Source: Yimella lutea (lineage in GTDB: Bacteria; Actinomycetota; Actinomycetes; Actinomycetales; Dermatophilaceae). Taken from it: a DNA stretch of 64,000 nucleotides. Below the pieces are notes generated by a model, which did no database searches, was not told the origin of the DNA, and worked only from the letters and a program-made list of their open reading frames with translations. Shown here piece after piece: positions 43,891 to 53,649 of this stretch. The stretch spans positions 1,674,001-1,738,000 of the forward strand of contig NZ_VFMO01000001.1 of the NCBI RefSeq assembly GCF_006715095.1, written 5' to 3'. Within the stretch, counting starts at the first letter, position 1; the number at the start of each line of letters is the position of its first letter. The position numbers and the translations under genes were made by a program.

Positions 43891-44568
43891 ATGCCGGCAG
43901 AACTCCCGCCCTCGCGGTACGACTTCGAGGTCGACATCCCGCCGCACTCCGGTGACTTCGTCATCGGTGGTGCGGATCTCGCCCCTGCCACGTTGGTGGA
44001 CGCCTACCGGCACGGGTTCTTCCCGATGGGCACGAGTGAGGGGGGCGCGCCGCCGATGGGTTGGTGGTCACCCAGCCCGCGCGGCGTCCTGCTGCACGGC
44101 GACCACCATGTGTCCCGGTCGCTGCGCCGAAGCCGGCCGCAGTTCGAGATCACCGTCGACGCCGCGTTCGACGAGGTCGTCGCCGGCTGCGCCGACCCCT
44201 CCCGCTCGGGCGCCTGGATCACCGACACCGTCGCGCAGGCCTACGGACGTCTGCACGCACTCGGTCGGGCGCACTCGATCGAGGTCTGGTCGAAGCACGG
44301 CGACCTGGTCGGCGGGTTTTAAGGGGTGTCCGTCGGCGGGCTGTTCGCCGGGGAGTCGATGTTCCATCGGGTCACCGACGCCAGCAAGGTCGCGCTCTGG
44401 GCGGCGGTCGATCTGGTGTTCGACGACGCGGGGGAGAACCGCCTCTTCGACGTGCAGTGGCAGACGCCGCACCTAGCCAGGCAGGGCGTCCGATCGGTGT
44501 CTCGTGAGCGGTACCGGGCGTTGCTCGAAACAGCACTCTTGCAGCCTCCGCCCGCCGGTTTCGTGTGA
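43891..44568 (+). pseudogene. aat: Leucyl/phenylalanyl-tRNA-protein transferase interrupted by an in-frame TAA
   Basis: A complete aat frame of 225 codons, broken only by TAA at codon 144 (44320-44322). Upstream: FVIGGADLAPATLVDAYRHG, then FFPMG and WWSPSPRGVLL. Downstream in the same frame: GVSVGGLFAGESMFHRV and DASKVALWAAVD. The enzyme adds Leu or Phe to N-terminal Arg/Lys and makes N-degrons for the ClpS/ClpAP pathway. In E. coli the stop position is a Tyr (GGMYGVA), one base away from TAA. The second part could restart at GTG 44326 but lacks a ribosome site. It is either a fresh nonsense mutation, readthrough or a sequencing error. Confidence 0.85.
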
Positions 44569-44682
44569 TCCGCACCGATCCCGGCGGGAGCGTCCCAAGC
44601 AGGACGTGCCGGATACGCATCGATCCGGTGACAGGACAGGCCAAGCGGTCCACCCTGGCCGCGCAAACGAACGAGGTTGGGA

Positions 44683-44688
44683 TATGGT
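44683..44688 (+). promoter_or_regulatory. -10 element of ctaC
   Basis: TATGGT, six bases before GTG 44695. Confidence 0.5.
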
Positions 44689-44694
44689 TTCAGC

Positions 44695-45621
44695 GTGCCT
44701 GGAACCAAGACAAACCCCTCCGTGGGGTCTTCACGTCAGCGGACGCGGACGCACATGATCCGCGCGGTCGGCCTCGGCGGCGCAGCGCTGCTGCTCAGCG
44801 GCTGCACCGAATACCAAGAGCGGGGCTTCCTGCCCAAGGGCGTCACCGAGCTCTCACCGGAGATCACCGACTTCTGGGTCGCGACCTGGGCGTGGGCCAT
44901 GGGCGTCGGTGTTTTCGTGTGGGCGCTGATGTTCTGGTGCATGGCGCGCTACCGCCGTAAGAAGACCGACACCGGTCTTCCGCCGCAGATCGCCTACCAC
45001 GTGCCGATCGAGATCCTCTTCACGGTCGTGCCGATCCTGATGGTCGCGGTGCTGTTCGGCAAGACGGTCGAGATCGAGAACAAGATGCTCGACACCTCCA
45101 AGAAGCCCGACGTGACGGTCAACGTCGTCGGCAAGCAGTGGAGCTGGGACTTCAACTACGTCGACGAGAAGGCATACGACGTGGGCACCCAGGCCGTCAT
45201 GGACGGCAAGCCGGGCGCGGAGAAGACGATCCCGACGCTCTACCTCCCCGTGAACAAGCGGGTCGAGTTCGTGCTGACTGCTCGCGACGTCATTCACACC
45301 TTCTGGGTGATCCAGTTCCTGCAGAAGATGGACATGATTCCGGGCCGGGTGAACAAATTCCAGGTCACCCCGTCCGAGATCGGCACCTACAAGGGCAAGT
45401 GCGCCGAACTCTGCGGCGCCTACCACTCGCAGATGCTCTTCAACGTGAAGGTCGTCAGCGAGGCCGACTACAACAAGCACATCCAGTCGCTCAAGGACCG
45501 TGGCTACAACGGATTCTTGTCCAACTCGATGGCGCGCAAGGGCTCGACCTTCGCACCGGGTGAGCAGCAGTACCTGCCCGCCGGGTTCGACCAGGACGAC
45601 GTCGTGGAAGGAACCAAGTAA
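44695..45621 (+). CDS. ctaC: Cytochrome c oxidase subunit II (aa3 type), lipoprotein
   Basis: 308 residues from GTG 44695, chosen because TATGGT lies six bases before it. Lipoprotein signal: [12 protein letters not shown], with Cys as modification site. Two transmembrane helices follow, then the periplasmic cupredoxin domain. CuA ligands are in [11 protein letters not shown] and [12 protein letters not shown]. Accepts electrons from the cytochrome c domains of QcrC in the supercomplex. The stop shares one base with ctaD's start (TAATG). Confidence 0.95.
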   Translation: MPGTKTNPSVGSSRQRTRTHMIRAVGLGGAALLLSGCTEYQERGFLPKGVTELSPEITDFWVATWAWAMGVGVFVWALMFWCMARYRRKKTDTGLPPQIAYHVPIEILFTVVPILMVAVLFGKTVEIENKMLDTSKKPDVTVNVVGKQWSWDFNYVDEKAYDVGTQAVMDGKPGAEKTIPTLYLPVNKRVEFVLTARDVIHTFWVIQFLQKMDMIPGRVNKFQVTPSEIGTYKGKCAELCGAYHSQMLFNVKVVSEADYNKHIQSLKDRGYNGFLSNSMARKGSTFAPGEQQYLPAGFDQDDVVEGTK

Positions 45622-47348
45622 TGGCAACCACCACTCCGGTCGGAGCCCAGCTCGGGGGCGACAGCCCCAAGGGTCCGCCGCAGCGTCACCCCGGCCGCAC
45701 CGTGGTCAAGTGGATCACCTCCACCGACCACAAGGTCATCGGCAACCTCTACTTCATCTCCTCCTTCCTGTTCTTCCTTCTCGGTGGCGTGCTCGCCCTG
45801 ATGATCCGCGCAGAGTTGTGGGCGCCGGGTCTGTCGGTCGTCGACAACCCCGAGCAGTTCAACCAGTTGTTCACCATGCACGGCACGATCATGCTGCTGT
45901 TGTTCGCAACGCCGCTGTTCGCCGGCTTCGCCAACGCGCTGGTGCCGCTGCAGATCGGTTCTCCGGACGTAGCGTTCCCGCGCCTGAACATGTTCGCCTA
46001 TTGGCTGTACCTGTTCGGTGGACTGATCGCCGCGTTCGGCTTCCTGACCCCGCAGGGTGCGGCCGCCTTCGGTTGGTTCGCGTACGCCCCGCTGAGCAAC
46101 TCCACCTTCAGCCCCGGTCTCGGCGGAAACCTCTGGGTCTTCGGCCTCGGCCTCGGTGGTTTCGGCACGATCCTCGGTTCGGTCAACTTCATCACCACGA
46201 TCGTGTGCATGCGTGCGCCCGGTATGACGATGTTCCGCATGCCGATGTTCACCTGGACGGTGCTGATCACCTCGATCCTGGCGCTGATCGTGTTCCCGGT
46301 GCTGGCCGCCGCAATGTTCGGCCTCGGCATGGACCGGGTGTTCGGTGCACATGTCTTCGACCCTGAAACGGGTGGAGCGATGCTCTGGCAACACATGTTC
46401 TGGTTCTTCGGGCATCCAGAGGTCTACATCATCGCCCTGCCGTTCTTCGGTATCATCTCCGAGATCCTGCCGGTGTTCAGCCGTAAGCCGATCTTCGGCT
46501 ACAAGGGTCTGGTCATGGCCACCGTCGCCATCGCCGCTCTGTCGGTGAGCGTCTGGGCCCACCACATGTACGCGACCGGGCAGGTGCTGTTGCCGTTCTT
46601 CGCGGTGATGACGATGCTCATCGCCGTCCCGACCGGTGTGAAGTTCTTCAACTGGATCGGCACCATGTGGGGCGGATCGATCACCTTCGAGACTCCGATG
46701 TTGTGGGCGCTCGGCTTCCTGGTGACCTTCTTGTTCGGTGGTCTAACCGGTGTCATCCTGGCCAGCCCGGCCCTGGACTTCTCGCTGACCGACTCCTACT
46801 TCGTGGTCGCGCACTTCCACTACGTGATCTTCGGCACCGTCGTGTTCGCGATGTTCGCCGGCTTCTACTTCTGGTGGCCCAAGCTCACCGGTCGGATGCT
46901 GGACGAGACCCTCGGCAAGATCCACTTCTGGTTGCTGTTCATCGGCTTCCACATGACCTTCCTCATCCAGCACTGGCTGGGTGTCGACGGCATGCCGCGC
47001 CGGTACGCCGACTACCTGCCGGAGGACGGCTTCCAGTTCATGAACCAGGTTTCGACCATCGGTTCGATGATCCTGGGCGTCTCGATGCTGCCGTTCTTCT
47101 ACAACGTGTGGAAGACCTGGCGCACCGCTGCGATGGTGGAGACCGACGACCCGTGGGGCTACGGCGCCTCGCTGGAGTGGGCGACCTCCTGCCCGCCGCC
47201 ACGTCACAACTTCGACCGCATCCCGCGGATCCGCTCGGAGCGTCCGGCGTTCGACCTCAACCACCCCGAGGCGGCACCGCCGTCCGTCTCGGCATCGAAG
47301 AAGGTTCTGGCTGACATCTCCGCCGGACGGGAAGGTGACGTGCGATGA
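45621..47348 (+). CDS. ctaD: Cytochrome c oxidase subunit I (aa3 type)
   Basis: 575 residues, twelve membrane segments. Carries haem a, haem a3 and CuB. Ligand motifs: [34 protein letters not shown] (CuB histidine and cross-linked Tyr), HHMYATG and [11 protein letters not shown]. Proton-pumping terminal oxidase subunit that reduces oxygen to water. Between ctaC and ctaF with one-base and four-base overlaps, so the three are coupled. Confidence 0.98.
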   Translation: MATTTPVGAQLGGDSPKGPPQRHPGRTVVKWITSTDHKVIGNLYFISSFLFFLLGGVLALMIRAELWAPGLSVVDNPEQFNQLFTMHGTIMLLLFATPLFAGFANALVPLQIGSPDVAFPRLNMFAYWLYLFGGLIAAFGFLTPQGAAAFGWFAYAPLSNSTFSPGLGGNLWVFGLGLGGFGTILGSVNFITTIVCMRAPGMTMFRMPMFTWTVLITSILALIVFPVLAAAMFGLGMDRVFGAHVFDPETGGAMLWQHMFWFFGHPEVYIIALPFFGIISEILPVFSRKPIFGYKGLVMATVAIAALSVSVWAHHMYATGQVLLPFFAVMTMLIAVPTGVKFFNWIGTMWGGSITFETPMLWALGFLVTFLFGGLTGVILASPALDFSLTDSYFVVAHFHYVIFGTVVFAMFAGFYFWWPKLTGRMLDETLGKIHFWLLFIGFHMTFLIQHWLGVDGMPRRYADYLPEDGFQFMNQVSTIGSMILGVSMLPFFYNVWKTWRTAAMVETDDPWGYGASLEWATSCPPPRHNFDRIPRIRSERPAFDLNHPEAAPPSVSASKKVLADISAGREGDVR

Positions 47349-47758
47349 AGACCGAAGCAAGGCTCTTCTACGGGATCGGCATTTTCATCCTGCTGGTGTT
47401 CGCGATTTACACCTTCTTCACCATGCGGGACGCTCGAGGTATCGAGCCGGTCGGGGTTGCCGGCCTGCTGCTGACCGCCGGTCTGTGCTTCATGTGCGGC
47501 TTCTTCTTCTCCCTCTCCGGAAAGAAGAGCGACCCGCGTCCGGATGACGACCCCGACGGTGAGATCTCGGACGTCGAGGGTGACTTCGGCTTCTTCGCGC
47601 CGCACTCGTGGTGGCCGCTGATCCTGGCTTTCGGGTGTGCGCTGGTGATGTTCGGTGCCGCCGTCGGTTGGTGGATCGTCATCATCTCGATGCCGGTCCT
47701 GGTCATCGGTGCGATCGGTTGGACCTTCGAGTTCTTCCGCGGTGAGGACTCCGTCTGA
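47345..47758 (+). CDS. ctaF: Actinobacterial cytochrome c oxidase subunit IV
   Basis: 137 residues, four predicted membrane helices, with the family motifs [35 protein letters not shown] and [20 protein letters not shown]. CtaF is the small actinobacterial oxidase subunit needed for assembly. Its ATG overlaps the ctaD stop by four bases. A strong hairpin ends the ctaCDF operon. Confidence 0.93.
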   Translation: MKTEARLFYGIGIFILLVFAIYTFFTMRDARGIEPVGVAGLLLTAGLCFMCGFFFSLSGKKSDPRPDDDPDGEISDVEGDFGFFAPHSWWPLILAFGCALVMFGAAVGWWIVIISMPVLVIGAIGWTFEFFRGEDSV

Positions 47759-47780
47759 CGCACGCACAAGACAACACGAC

Positions 47781-47807
47781 GAGCCCCGGCCCACTCGGCC
47801 GGGGCTC
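47781..47807. terminator. Bidirectional terminator after ctaF
   Basis: 11-bp GC-rich stem GAGCCCCGGCC / GGCCGGGGCTC with a 5-base loop. Confidence 0.85.
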
Positions 47808-47824
47808 TCGCGTGCGGTGAATGC

Positions 47825-48193
47825 TCAGCCCCAGCCGAGTTCGTGCAGACGGTCGTCGTCGATGCCGAAGTAGTGGCCGATCTCGTGCAGCGTGGTGACG
47901 CGGATCTGTTCGATGAGGTCGGCCCGGTCACGGCTGTGCCGGGTGAGCGGGCCCTGGAACAGGAAGATGCGGTCGGGCAAGGAGCCGTATATGTAGCTGT
48001 CCATGCGCTGGGGCAGCGGGATGCCGACGTACAGGCCCAGCAGCTCGGCGTGTTGACCACGTTGTTCGTCCGTCGGCTCGTCCTCGATCAGGATGACGAC
48101 GTTGTCCAGGCGGTCGAAAAGGTCCTGCGGGATCTCGTCGAGGGCATCGGCGACGGCGTCCTCGAAGTCTGCGCGGGACAGCGGGACGGTCAC
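47825..48193 (-). CDS. Minimal zincin metallopeptidase (MMP-like, PF06262 type)
   Basis: 122 residues. The C-terminal HEIGHYFGIDDDRLHELGW contains HExxHxxGxxD (His103, Glu104, His107, then Gly110/Asp113 region), the whole catalytic signature. N-terminal part: FEDAVADALDEIPQDLFDRL and GLYVGIPL, typical of the actinobacterial zincin-like family. No signal peptide. Its GTG overlaps the comB stop by four bases, so expression is linked to comB. Confidence 0.88.
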   Translation of the reverse strand: MTVPLSRADFEDAVADALDEIPQDLFDRLDNVVILIEDEPTDEQRGQHAELLGLYVGIPLPQRMDSYIYGSLPDRIFLFQGPLTRHSRDRADLIEQIRVTTLHEIGHYFGIDDDRLHELGWG

Positions 48194-48987
48194 GTCAACT
48201 GGCGTGGCTGACGCGTCGCCTGGAAGGCGCCGTCGACAAGCTTGGGGACGCCGTTACTGGCGTTCAGCTGACCGATGAGGTTGACGTCGTCGCCGTACCC
48301 CTTGGAGATGAGCTCGATGCCACTGCTGATGGTCTTCAACCGGCCGGCCAAGGTACGTTTCACCGCGCGGTACGCCTCCACGGCGACCTCAGCTTCGGGG
48401 GAGCGAGCTTCGGCGGGCAGCCCGCACAGGATGGCGCCGGCGCCCCAGAGATCTTCGCTGGCGACGCGCATCGTGCCGTCGGGCCAGCGTTCGCCGGCCG
48501 GCACGACCAGCACTTCGCCGCCGTTCTCCAGGTGCTTGGCGGCATGCTCGCAGACTGCACGCGCATTGCGCAGGCAGCCCACGACGACCTCGGCCCCGGT
48601 CTCCGCCAGGGCAGCGCTGATCGTCGAGCCGTTGGGGGAGGGAAGCACCAGGGCCTTGAAGGGTTCTGCGGCCAGGATCGAGGCGGGAGACAGCGACAAT
48701 TGTCCGGGCGGATCTCCGACCCCGCGCTCATGCCGTTGACTGGCCAGCACCGCCCCGGTCTTCTCGGCCAGACGGGCGGCACCGGAGTCGCGCCATCGGT
48801 ACGGGTAGACGACCGCGCCTCGATCGGTTGCCAGCGAGACGCAGGTGCTGAAACTGCACACGTCCACCACGACGGCGAGCAACGGTGCCTTCGCCTCGAG
48901 GGCCATGTGCCGCGCGCCCGAGCCACCCCAGACACAACGAACCGGCCAATGACCTTGCAGGAGAGCGGGATTGTCCGCATTCTTCAT
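48190..48987 (-). CDS. 2-phosphosulfolactate phosphatase family protein (ComB-like)
   Basis: 265 residues. ComB family motifs: VVVDVCSFSTCVSLA, LVLPSPNGSTISAAL, VVGCLRNARAVCEHAAKHL and RWPDGTMRVASEDLWGAGAIL. The founding enzyme hydrolyses 2-phosphosulfolactate in coenzyme M synthesis in archaea. Nothing else in the window suggests coenzyme M, so the true substrate here is unknown. The gene lies 47 bases after qcrB on the same strand with no terminator seen, and overlaps the small zincin gene. Confidence 0.85.
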   Translation of the reverse strand: MKNADNPALLQGHWPVRCVWGGSGARHMALEAKAPLLAVVVDVCSFSTCVSLATDRGAVVYPYRWRDSGAARLAEKTGAVLASQRHERGVGDPPGQLSLSPASILAAEPFKALVLPSPNGSTISAALAETGAEVVVGCLRNARAVCEHAAKHLENGGEVLVVPAGERWPDGTMRVASEDLWGAGAILCGLPAEARSPEAEVAVEAYRAVKRTLAGRLKTISSGIELISKGYGDDVNLIGQLNASNGVPKLVDGAFQATRQPRQLT

Positions 48988-49034
48988 AGGTGATCAGCCG
49001 GTTCGTCGGTCGGGTTCGGTGACAGGGTGCGAGA

Positions 49035-50846
49035 TCAGTGGGTGTCGCTGGTCTCGCGGTCGTCGGTGTCGCGACGGTTGTACGCGCTGTGCTCGTCGAG
49101 TTCCTGCGCGGTGCCCACACCGGAGAAGTGCCCGAAGGACGGCTTCTTGGTGGCGGCGATCGCAGCCTGCTCCAGTTCGGCTTCGCGGCCGTGCGTGTGG
49201 TGCTCGGCTGCGAGCTCGGCCGGGGTCACCGGCTCGATGCGGTCACTGAAGTAGAAGTTCGACAGCTTGGCGCGCAGCTTCTCGCCCTTGGTGCCCTTGC
49301 GGCGCACACCGTTCGCGTCGACGTCCGGACCGGCCCCGACCGGGCGGTAGGACTTGTACGACACCAGCGGCCAACGCTTGTACTCGTCGATCGGCTCGTG
49401 GGCCTCGAAGAAGCGACCGTCGGCCGTGCGGACGATACGCCCGGTCTCGCGTCCGTGCAGGACGAGATCGCGGTCGCGACGCTGCAGACTCAGGCAGATT
49501 CGCTTGGTCACCCAGAAAGCGATGATCGGGCCGAGGAACACCATGATGCGGAAGAACCAGGTGATGTCGTTGATCGACAGATGCAGCTTGATCGCCATCA
49601 GGTCGTTACCGGCTGCGAACAGCAGGATGAAGTAGAACGTGATGAACGCCATGCCGATGCCGGTGCGCGTCGGGTTGTTGCGCGGGCGGTCGAGCAGGTG
49701 GTGCTCCTTGGTGTCACCGGTGACCCAGCGCTCCAGGAACGGGTAGATACCCATCGCGGTCCACATCAGCGGAATGAGCAGCACGGCGCCGATCATCACG
49801 TTGAAGCTGTAGGTATGGCCCAGCAGGTTGAATTCGAGCCAGCCCGGTAGCAGTCGCAACGCGCCGTCGGCGAAGCCCATGTACCAGTCGGGCTGCGATC
49901 CGGCAGTCACCTGCGTCGGCTCGTACGGGCCGTACATCCAGATCGGGTTAATGGTCACCAGTGCGGACACCAGGGCGATAACACCGAACACGATGAAGAA
50001 GAAGCCACCGGCCTTGGCCGTGTAGACCGGCATCAGCGGGAAGCCGACGACGTTCTTCTCGGTGCGACCCGGCCCGGGGTACTGGGTGTGCTTGTGCACC
50101 ATCACCAGCAGGATGTGCGCGGTGAACAGGCCGATCAGAAGAGCCGGCAGCAGCAGCACGTGGACGGTGTACAGGCGGGGGATGATCGCCTCACCCGGGA
50201 AGCCGCCACCGAACAGGCCGTAGGCGATGTAGGTGCCGATGACCGGGACGCTGAGGATGAAGCCCTGGGCGGCGCGGACACCCGTACCGGACAGCAGGTC
50301 GTCCGGCAGCGAGTAGCCGGCGAAGCCCTCGATCATCGCGAGCATGAACAGCAGCAGTCCGATGACCCAGTTGATCTCACGCGGCTTGCGGAAGGCTCCG
50401 GTGAAGAACACACGGAACATGTGCAGCATGATCGACACGAGGAAGATCAGCGCGCCCCAGTGGTGCATCTGACGGATCAGCAGACCACCGCGCACGTCCA
50501 TGGAGATGTCGATGGTGGACGCGAAGGCCTCCGACATCGGCACGCCCTGCATCGGCACGTAGGAGCCGTCGTAGACCGTGTGGCCCATGCTCGGCACGAA
50601 CCAGAAGGTCAGGAAGGTGCCGGTGATCAGCACGACGATCATCGAGTACATCGCGATCTCGCCGAGCATGAACGACCAGTGGTCCGGGAAGACCTTCTTC
50701 ATCAAGAACTTGGCAGCCTTCGCAGCGCCGGTGCGCTCGTCGACCCAGTTGCCGATCGCGCCGGCCGGGCCGCCGCTCTTCTTCGGGGCGTCGGTGCGAT
50801 CGTCGGTGCGCAGGGCGTCCGCAGGACGGTGTGCAGCGGTACTCAT
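49035..50846 (-). CDS. qcrB: Cytochrome bc1 complex cytochrome b subunit
   Basis: 603 residues. Cytochrome b with eight membrane helices: haem-ligand helix pairs around QMHHWGALIFLVSIMLHMFRVFF and TVHVLLLPALLIGLFTAHIL, quinol-site segment near GYSLPDDLLSGTG, and a long C-terminal soluble tail typical of actinobacteria (ends AYNRRDTDDRETSDTH). Oxidises menaquinol and passes electrons to the Rieske protein and haem b. Overlaps qcrA by four bases; last gene of the ctaE-qcrCAB unit proper. Confidence 0.97.
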   Translation of the reverse strand: MSTAAHRPADALRTDDRTDAPKKSGGPAGAIGNWVDERTGAAKAAKFLMKKVFPDHWSFMLGEIAMYSMIVVLITGTFLTFWFVPSMGHTVYDGSYVPMQGVPMSEAFASTIDISMDVRGGLLIRQMHHWGALIFLVSIMLHMFRVFFTGAFRKPREINWVIGLLLFMLAMIEGFAGYSLPDDLLSGTGVRAAQGFILSVPVIGTYIAYGLFGGGFPGEAIIPRLYTVHVLLLPALLIGLFTAHILLVMVHKHTQYPGPGRTEKNVVGFPLMPVYTAKAGGFFFIVFGVIALVSALVTINPIWMYGPYEPTQVTAGSQPDWYMGFADGALRLLPGWLEFNLLGHTYSFNVMIGAVLLIPLMWTAMGIYPFLERWVTGDTKEHHLLDRPRNNPTRTGIGMAFITFYFILLFAAGNDLMAIKLHLSINDITWFFRIMVFLGPIIAFWVTKRICLSLQRRDRDLVLHGRETGRIVRTADGRFFEAHEPIDEYKRWPLVSYKSYRPVGAGPDVDANGVRRKGTKGEKLRAKLSNFYFSDRIEPVTPAELAAEHHTHGREAELEQAAIAATKKPSFGHFSGVGTAQELDEHSAYNRRDTDDRETSDTH

Positions 50847-51955
50847 GCAAGCTCCCAGAAGCTCGGGCCGACAGCGTCGGCGAAGTCGCCGTCGGCGACC
50901 AGGTAACCCTCGTCATCGACCGAGATCTTCAACTGTGGCAGCGGACGCTTGGCCGGGCCGAAGATGACCTTGCAGTCCTCGGTCATGTCGAAGGTCGACT
51001 GGTGACACGGGCACAGCAGGTGGTGCGTCTGCTGTTCGTACAGGCCGACCGGACAGCCGACGTGGGTGCAGATCTTGGAGTAGGCGACGACGCCCCCGAT
51101 GCCCCAGTCACGCTGTTTCTGCGACTTGATCTTGTTCTCGTCGAGGCTGACCAGGATGACCGAGGACTTGGCCTTTTCGTTCAGCGGGTGCTCGGTCTCG
51201 TTCACGCCTTCGGGCAGCACGTGGAACACCGAACCGAGAGTGACATCGGACAGACGGATCGCGGTGCCGGCGGGGTCGCGCATCAGGCGACGGTTCTTGC
51301 CGTTGAGCTTCTTGCCCCAAAGGGTGACCTCGAGGTCGTTGCGCGGCATCGGACCCATCGAGCCCAGCAGCTGCAGGCCGAGGGGGAGTGCGAACAGGCC
51401 GAGTGCACCGCCCATGGTCATCTTCAACAGCGGACGACGCGTCAGGTGGGTGGACTCGGCGGCGTCGGCGAGGGTCTTCACGACGCTGGCACGGGTCTCG
51501 TCGTCCGAGCGCAGCGGGTGGCGCTCCTCGACGACTTCCTCGTCCGACATCAGCGTCTTGGCCCAGTGGATGGCGCCCAGGCCGATGAACAGGATCGACA
51601 GACCGAGCGTCACGCCGAGTGCGGTGTGACTCGCGCCCACCTTGCCGCTCAGCGGCAGCGTGACGGTGGCGTCCTGGCCGATCGCGAAGTAGCTCACGAT
51701 GAACAGCAGCGTGAACAACATCGACAGACCGAACATCGTGACGACCTGGAGTTCGGACCGCTTCGCGGCCTTCTCGTCGTGGTCACCGTGACGGTGGATG
51801 TGCGGGGGGAGTCCCGGGTTCTCGAAATTTTCCGGGGTGTCGGCGGCCCCGTGCGACGCGACCGCGGTGCCGTGGCTGCCGTGCGCGTCGTTCGAGTGCC
51901 GTGCGACTTGGTTCGTCACTGCGGGATCCTCCTGCGGAGTGGGGTCTGTCATCAC
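50843..51955 (-). CDS. qcrA: Cytochrome bc1 complex Rieske iron-sulfur subunit
   Basis: 370 residues. His-rich N-terminal tail, three transmembrane helices (the actinobacterial form has three instead of one) and a C-terminal Rieske domain. Cluster ligands in CTHVGCPVG (about 295-303) and CPCHQSTFD (about 313-321). It transfers electrons from menaquinol to QcrC. Overlaps both neighbours by four bases. Confidence 0.97.
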   Translation of the reverse strand: MMTDPTPQEDPAVTNQVARHSNDAHGSHGTAVASHGAADTPENFENPGLPPHIHRHGDHDEKAAKRSELQVVTMFGLSMLFTLLFIVSYFAIGQDATVTLPLSGKVGASHTALGVTLGLSILFIGLGAIHWAKTLMSDEEVVEERHPLRSDDETRASVVKTLADAAESTHLTRRPLLKMTMGGALGLFALPLGLQLLGSMGPMPRNDLEVTLWGKKLNGKNRRLMRDPAGTAIRLSDVTLGSVFHVLPEGVNETEHPLNEKAKSSVILVSLDENKIKSQKQRDWGIGGVVAYSKICTHVGCPVGLYEQQTHHLLCPCHQSTFDMTEDCKVIFGPAKRPLPQLKISVDDEGYLVADGDFADAVGPSFWELA

Positions 51956-52740
51956 GCCGCCTTCTTGCCCAGCCAGACGGCGAAGCCGATGAGGATGCCG
52001 ATGAAGATGGTCCAGGCGAACAGGCCGTCGGCGACCGGGCCCAGGTTGCCCAGGCTGTGGCCGCCCGGCGATGCCTCGGTCTCGATGTACTTCAAGTACG
52101 CGATGATGTCCCGCTTGTCCTTCGGCGACAGGTTCGTGTCGTTGAAGACCGGCATCGACTGCGGGCCTGTGAGCATCGCCTCGTAGATGTGCTTCTCGCT
52201 GACGTTCATCAGCGGCGGCGCGTACTTACCGCGGGTCAGAGCACCACCGGAGCCGGCGAAGTTGTGGCACATGGCGCAGTTGACGCGGAACAGCTCGCCA
52301 CCCTTGGCGATGTTGCCGCCACCGGAGGTGTACTCCTTGCTCGGAACGGCCGGGCCGTCACCGAGGGAGGCGACGTAGGCGGCCAACGCGTTGGTCTGCT
52401 TCTGGTCGAACTGCGGGGTGGCTCGTCCGGCCTGGACACCGGGCTGCTGCATCGGCATGCGGCCCGTGGCCACCTGGAAATCGACGGCTGCGGCTCCGAC
52501 ACCGACCAGCGACGGGCCGTTGGGGCCACCGGCGGCGGAGATGCCGTGGCAGCTGGCGCAGTTGGACAGGAACAGCTGCTTGCCCTCGGACACCTGGTCG
52601 GCGGACGCGACGCTCGCGTTGGAGGCGTCGGCGTTCTTGGGGGCGAACAGTGCGTACAGGCCACCGGTGAGCACCAGGCCGAGCAGAAGCACGACCAGGA
52701 GTGCGGCGGGATGCCGGCGGCGGGCGGCGAGGGAACTCAC
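51952..52740 (-). CDS. qcrC: Cytochrome bc1 complex dihaem cytochrome c subunit
   Basis: 262 residues. N-terminal signal/anchor helix (HPAALLVVLLLGLVLTGGLYALF), two class I cytochrome c domains with haem-binding CASCH (about residue 59) and CAMCH (about residue 154), and a C-terminal transmembrane helix followed by WLGKKAA. It replaces soluble cytochrome c and connects bc1 directly to the CuA site of CtaC. Start GTG 52740. Confidence 0.97.
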   Translation of the reverse strand: MSSLAARRRHPAALLVVLLLGLVLTGGLYALFAPKNADASNASVASADQVSEGKQLFLSNCASCHGISAAGGPNGPSLVGVGAAAVDFQVATGRMPMQQPGVQAGRATPQFDQKQTNALAAYVASLGDGPAVPSKEYTSGGGNIAKGGELFRVNCAMCHNFAGSGGALTRGKYAPPLMNVSEKHIYEAMLTGPQSMPVFNDTNLSPKDKRDIIAYLKYIETEASPGGHSLGNLGPVADGLFAWTIFIGILIGFAVWLGKKAA

Positions 52741-52786
52741 GAGGCTTTGTCCTGTCGTCGAGCGGTCGGAGCGGTCGGGGGAGTCG

Positions 52787-53431
52787 TCACTGGAGCAGGT
52801 AGATGGTCGCGAACAGGGCGATCCACACCACGTCGACGAAGTGCCAGTAGTAGGAGGTCACGATGGCGCCGGTGGCCTGGTGGTGGGTGTAGCGGCGCGT
52901 GGTGAAGGTGCGGCCGATGATCAGCAGGAAGGCGACCAGACCGGCCGCGACGTGGACGCCGTGGAAGCCGGTGGTCATGTAGAACATCGAGCCGTACGCG
53001 TCGGAGTCCATCGAGATGCCGTGGCTGAACATCTCGGAGTACTCATACACCTGACCGGACACGAAGATCGCGCCGAAGACGTAGGTGAGGGCGTACCACT
53101 CGCGCATGCCCCACTTGCCGACCTGGAGCAGGGAGCCGGTGCGAGCGGGCTGGCCGGCCTCGGCCTTGAAGACGCCGAGCTGACACCAGACCGAGGAAAT
53201 CACCAGGATCAGGGTGTTGACCGTCGCGAAGGGTACGTTCAGGGCTTCAGTGCGATCGGCCCATAGATCCGGCGCAACGGCGCGGATCGTGAAGTACATC
53301 GCGAACAGACCGGCGAAGAACATCAGCTCGCTGGAGAGCCACACCATCGTTCCGACGGCGGTCATGTTCGGCCGGGTCACCGCGGGGCTGGTACCGGGGG
53401 AGCTCGAGTGAGCAGTAGTTGCTGTCGCCAC
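52787..53431 (-). CDS. ctaE: Cytochrome c oxidase subunit III
   Basis: 214 residues, five membrane helices, actinobacterial short form. Motifs: [19 protein letters not shown], the family Glu in that helix, and [17 protein letters not shown] with the terminal [13 protein letters not shown]. Start GTG 53431; a CATAAT hexamer lies six bases before it, and an ATG eight bases further out is in another frame. First gene of ctaE-qcrCAB. Confidence 0.96.
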   Translation of the reverse strand: MATATTAHSSSPGTSPAVTRPNMTAVGTMVWLSSELMFFAGLFAMYFTIRAVAPDLWADRTEALNVPFATVNTLILVISSVWCQLGVFKAEAGQPARTGSLLQVGKWGMREWYALTYVFGAIFVSGQVYEYSEMFSHGISMDSDAYGSMFYMTTGFHGVHVAAGLVAFLLIIGRTFTTRRYTHHQATGAIVTSYYWHFVDVVWIALFATIYLLQ

Positions 53432-53437
53432 GGCGCC

Positions 53438-53443
53438 ATTATG
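53438..53443 (-). promoter_or_regulatory. -10 element of ctaE-qcrCAB
   Basis: CATAAT on the minus strand, six bases before GTG 53431. Confidence 0.5.
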
Positions 53444-53636
53444 TCCCCATTGGCTGCGACGTGCGCCATCGACCCCCCGGTTTCGTGAACTTCCCGTGAC
53501 TCAACGAGCATCAGGCGGGTTGAGTGCCCGCGCCGTTGCGGGGATTTGGTGCGGCGCAAGCGAATGCGGCCGTGATGTGGTTGTGATCTGCGGTTCGTTG
53601 TGGTCGGGCGCGATCGAGCACCGGCCGTGAGGTCGG

Positions 53637-53642
53637 TAGCAT
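53637..53642 (+). promoter_or_regulatory. -10 element of the receiver-like gene
   Basis: TAGCAT, seven bases before ATG 53650. Confidence 0.5.
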
Positions 53643-53649
53643 CAGCGAC

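Noticed and set aside
44326..44568. Separate gene starting at GTG 44326 (second half of aat)
   Set aside because: It is in the same frame as the first half, continues the Aat motif without gap and has no ribosome site, so one interrupted gene is the simpler reading.
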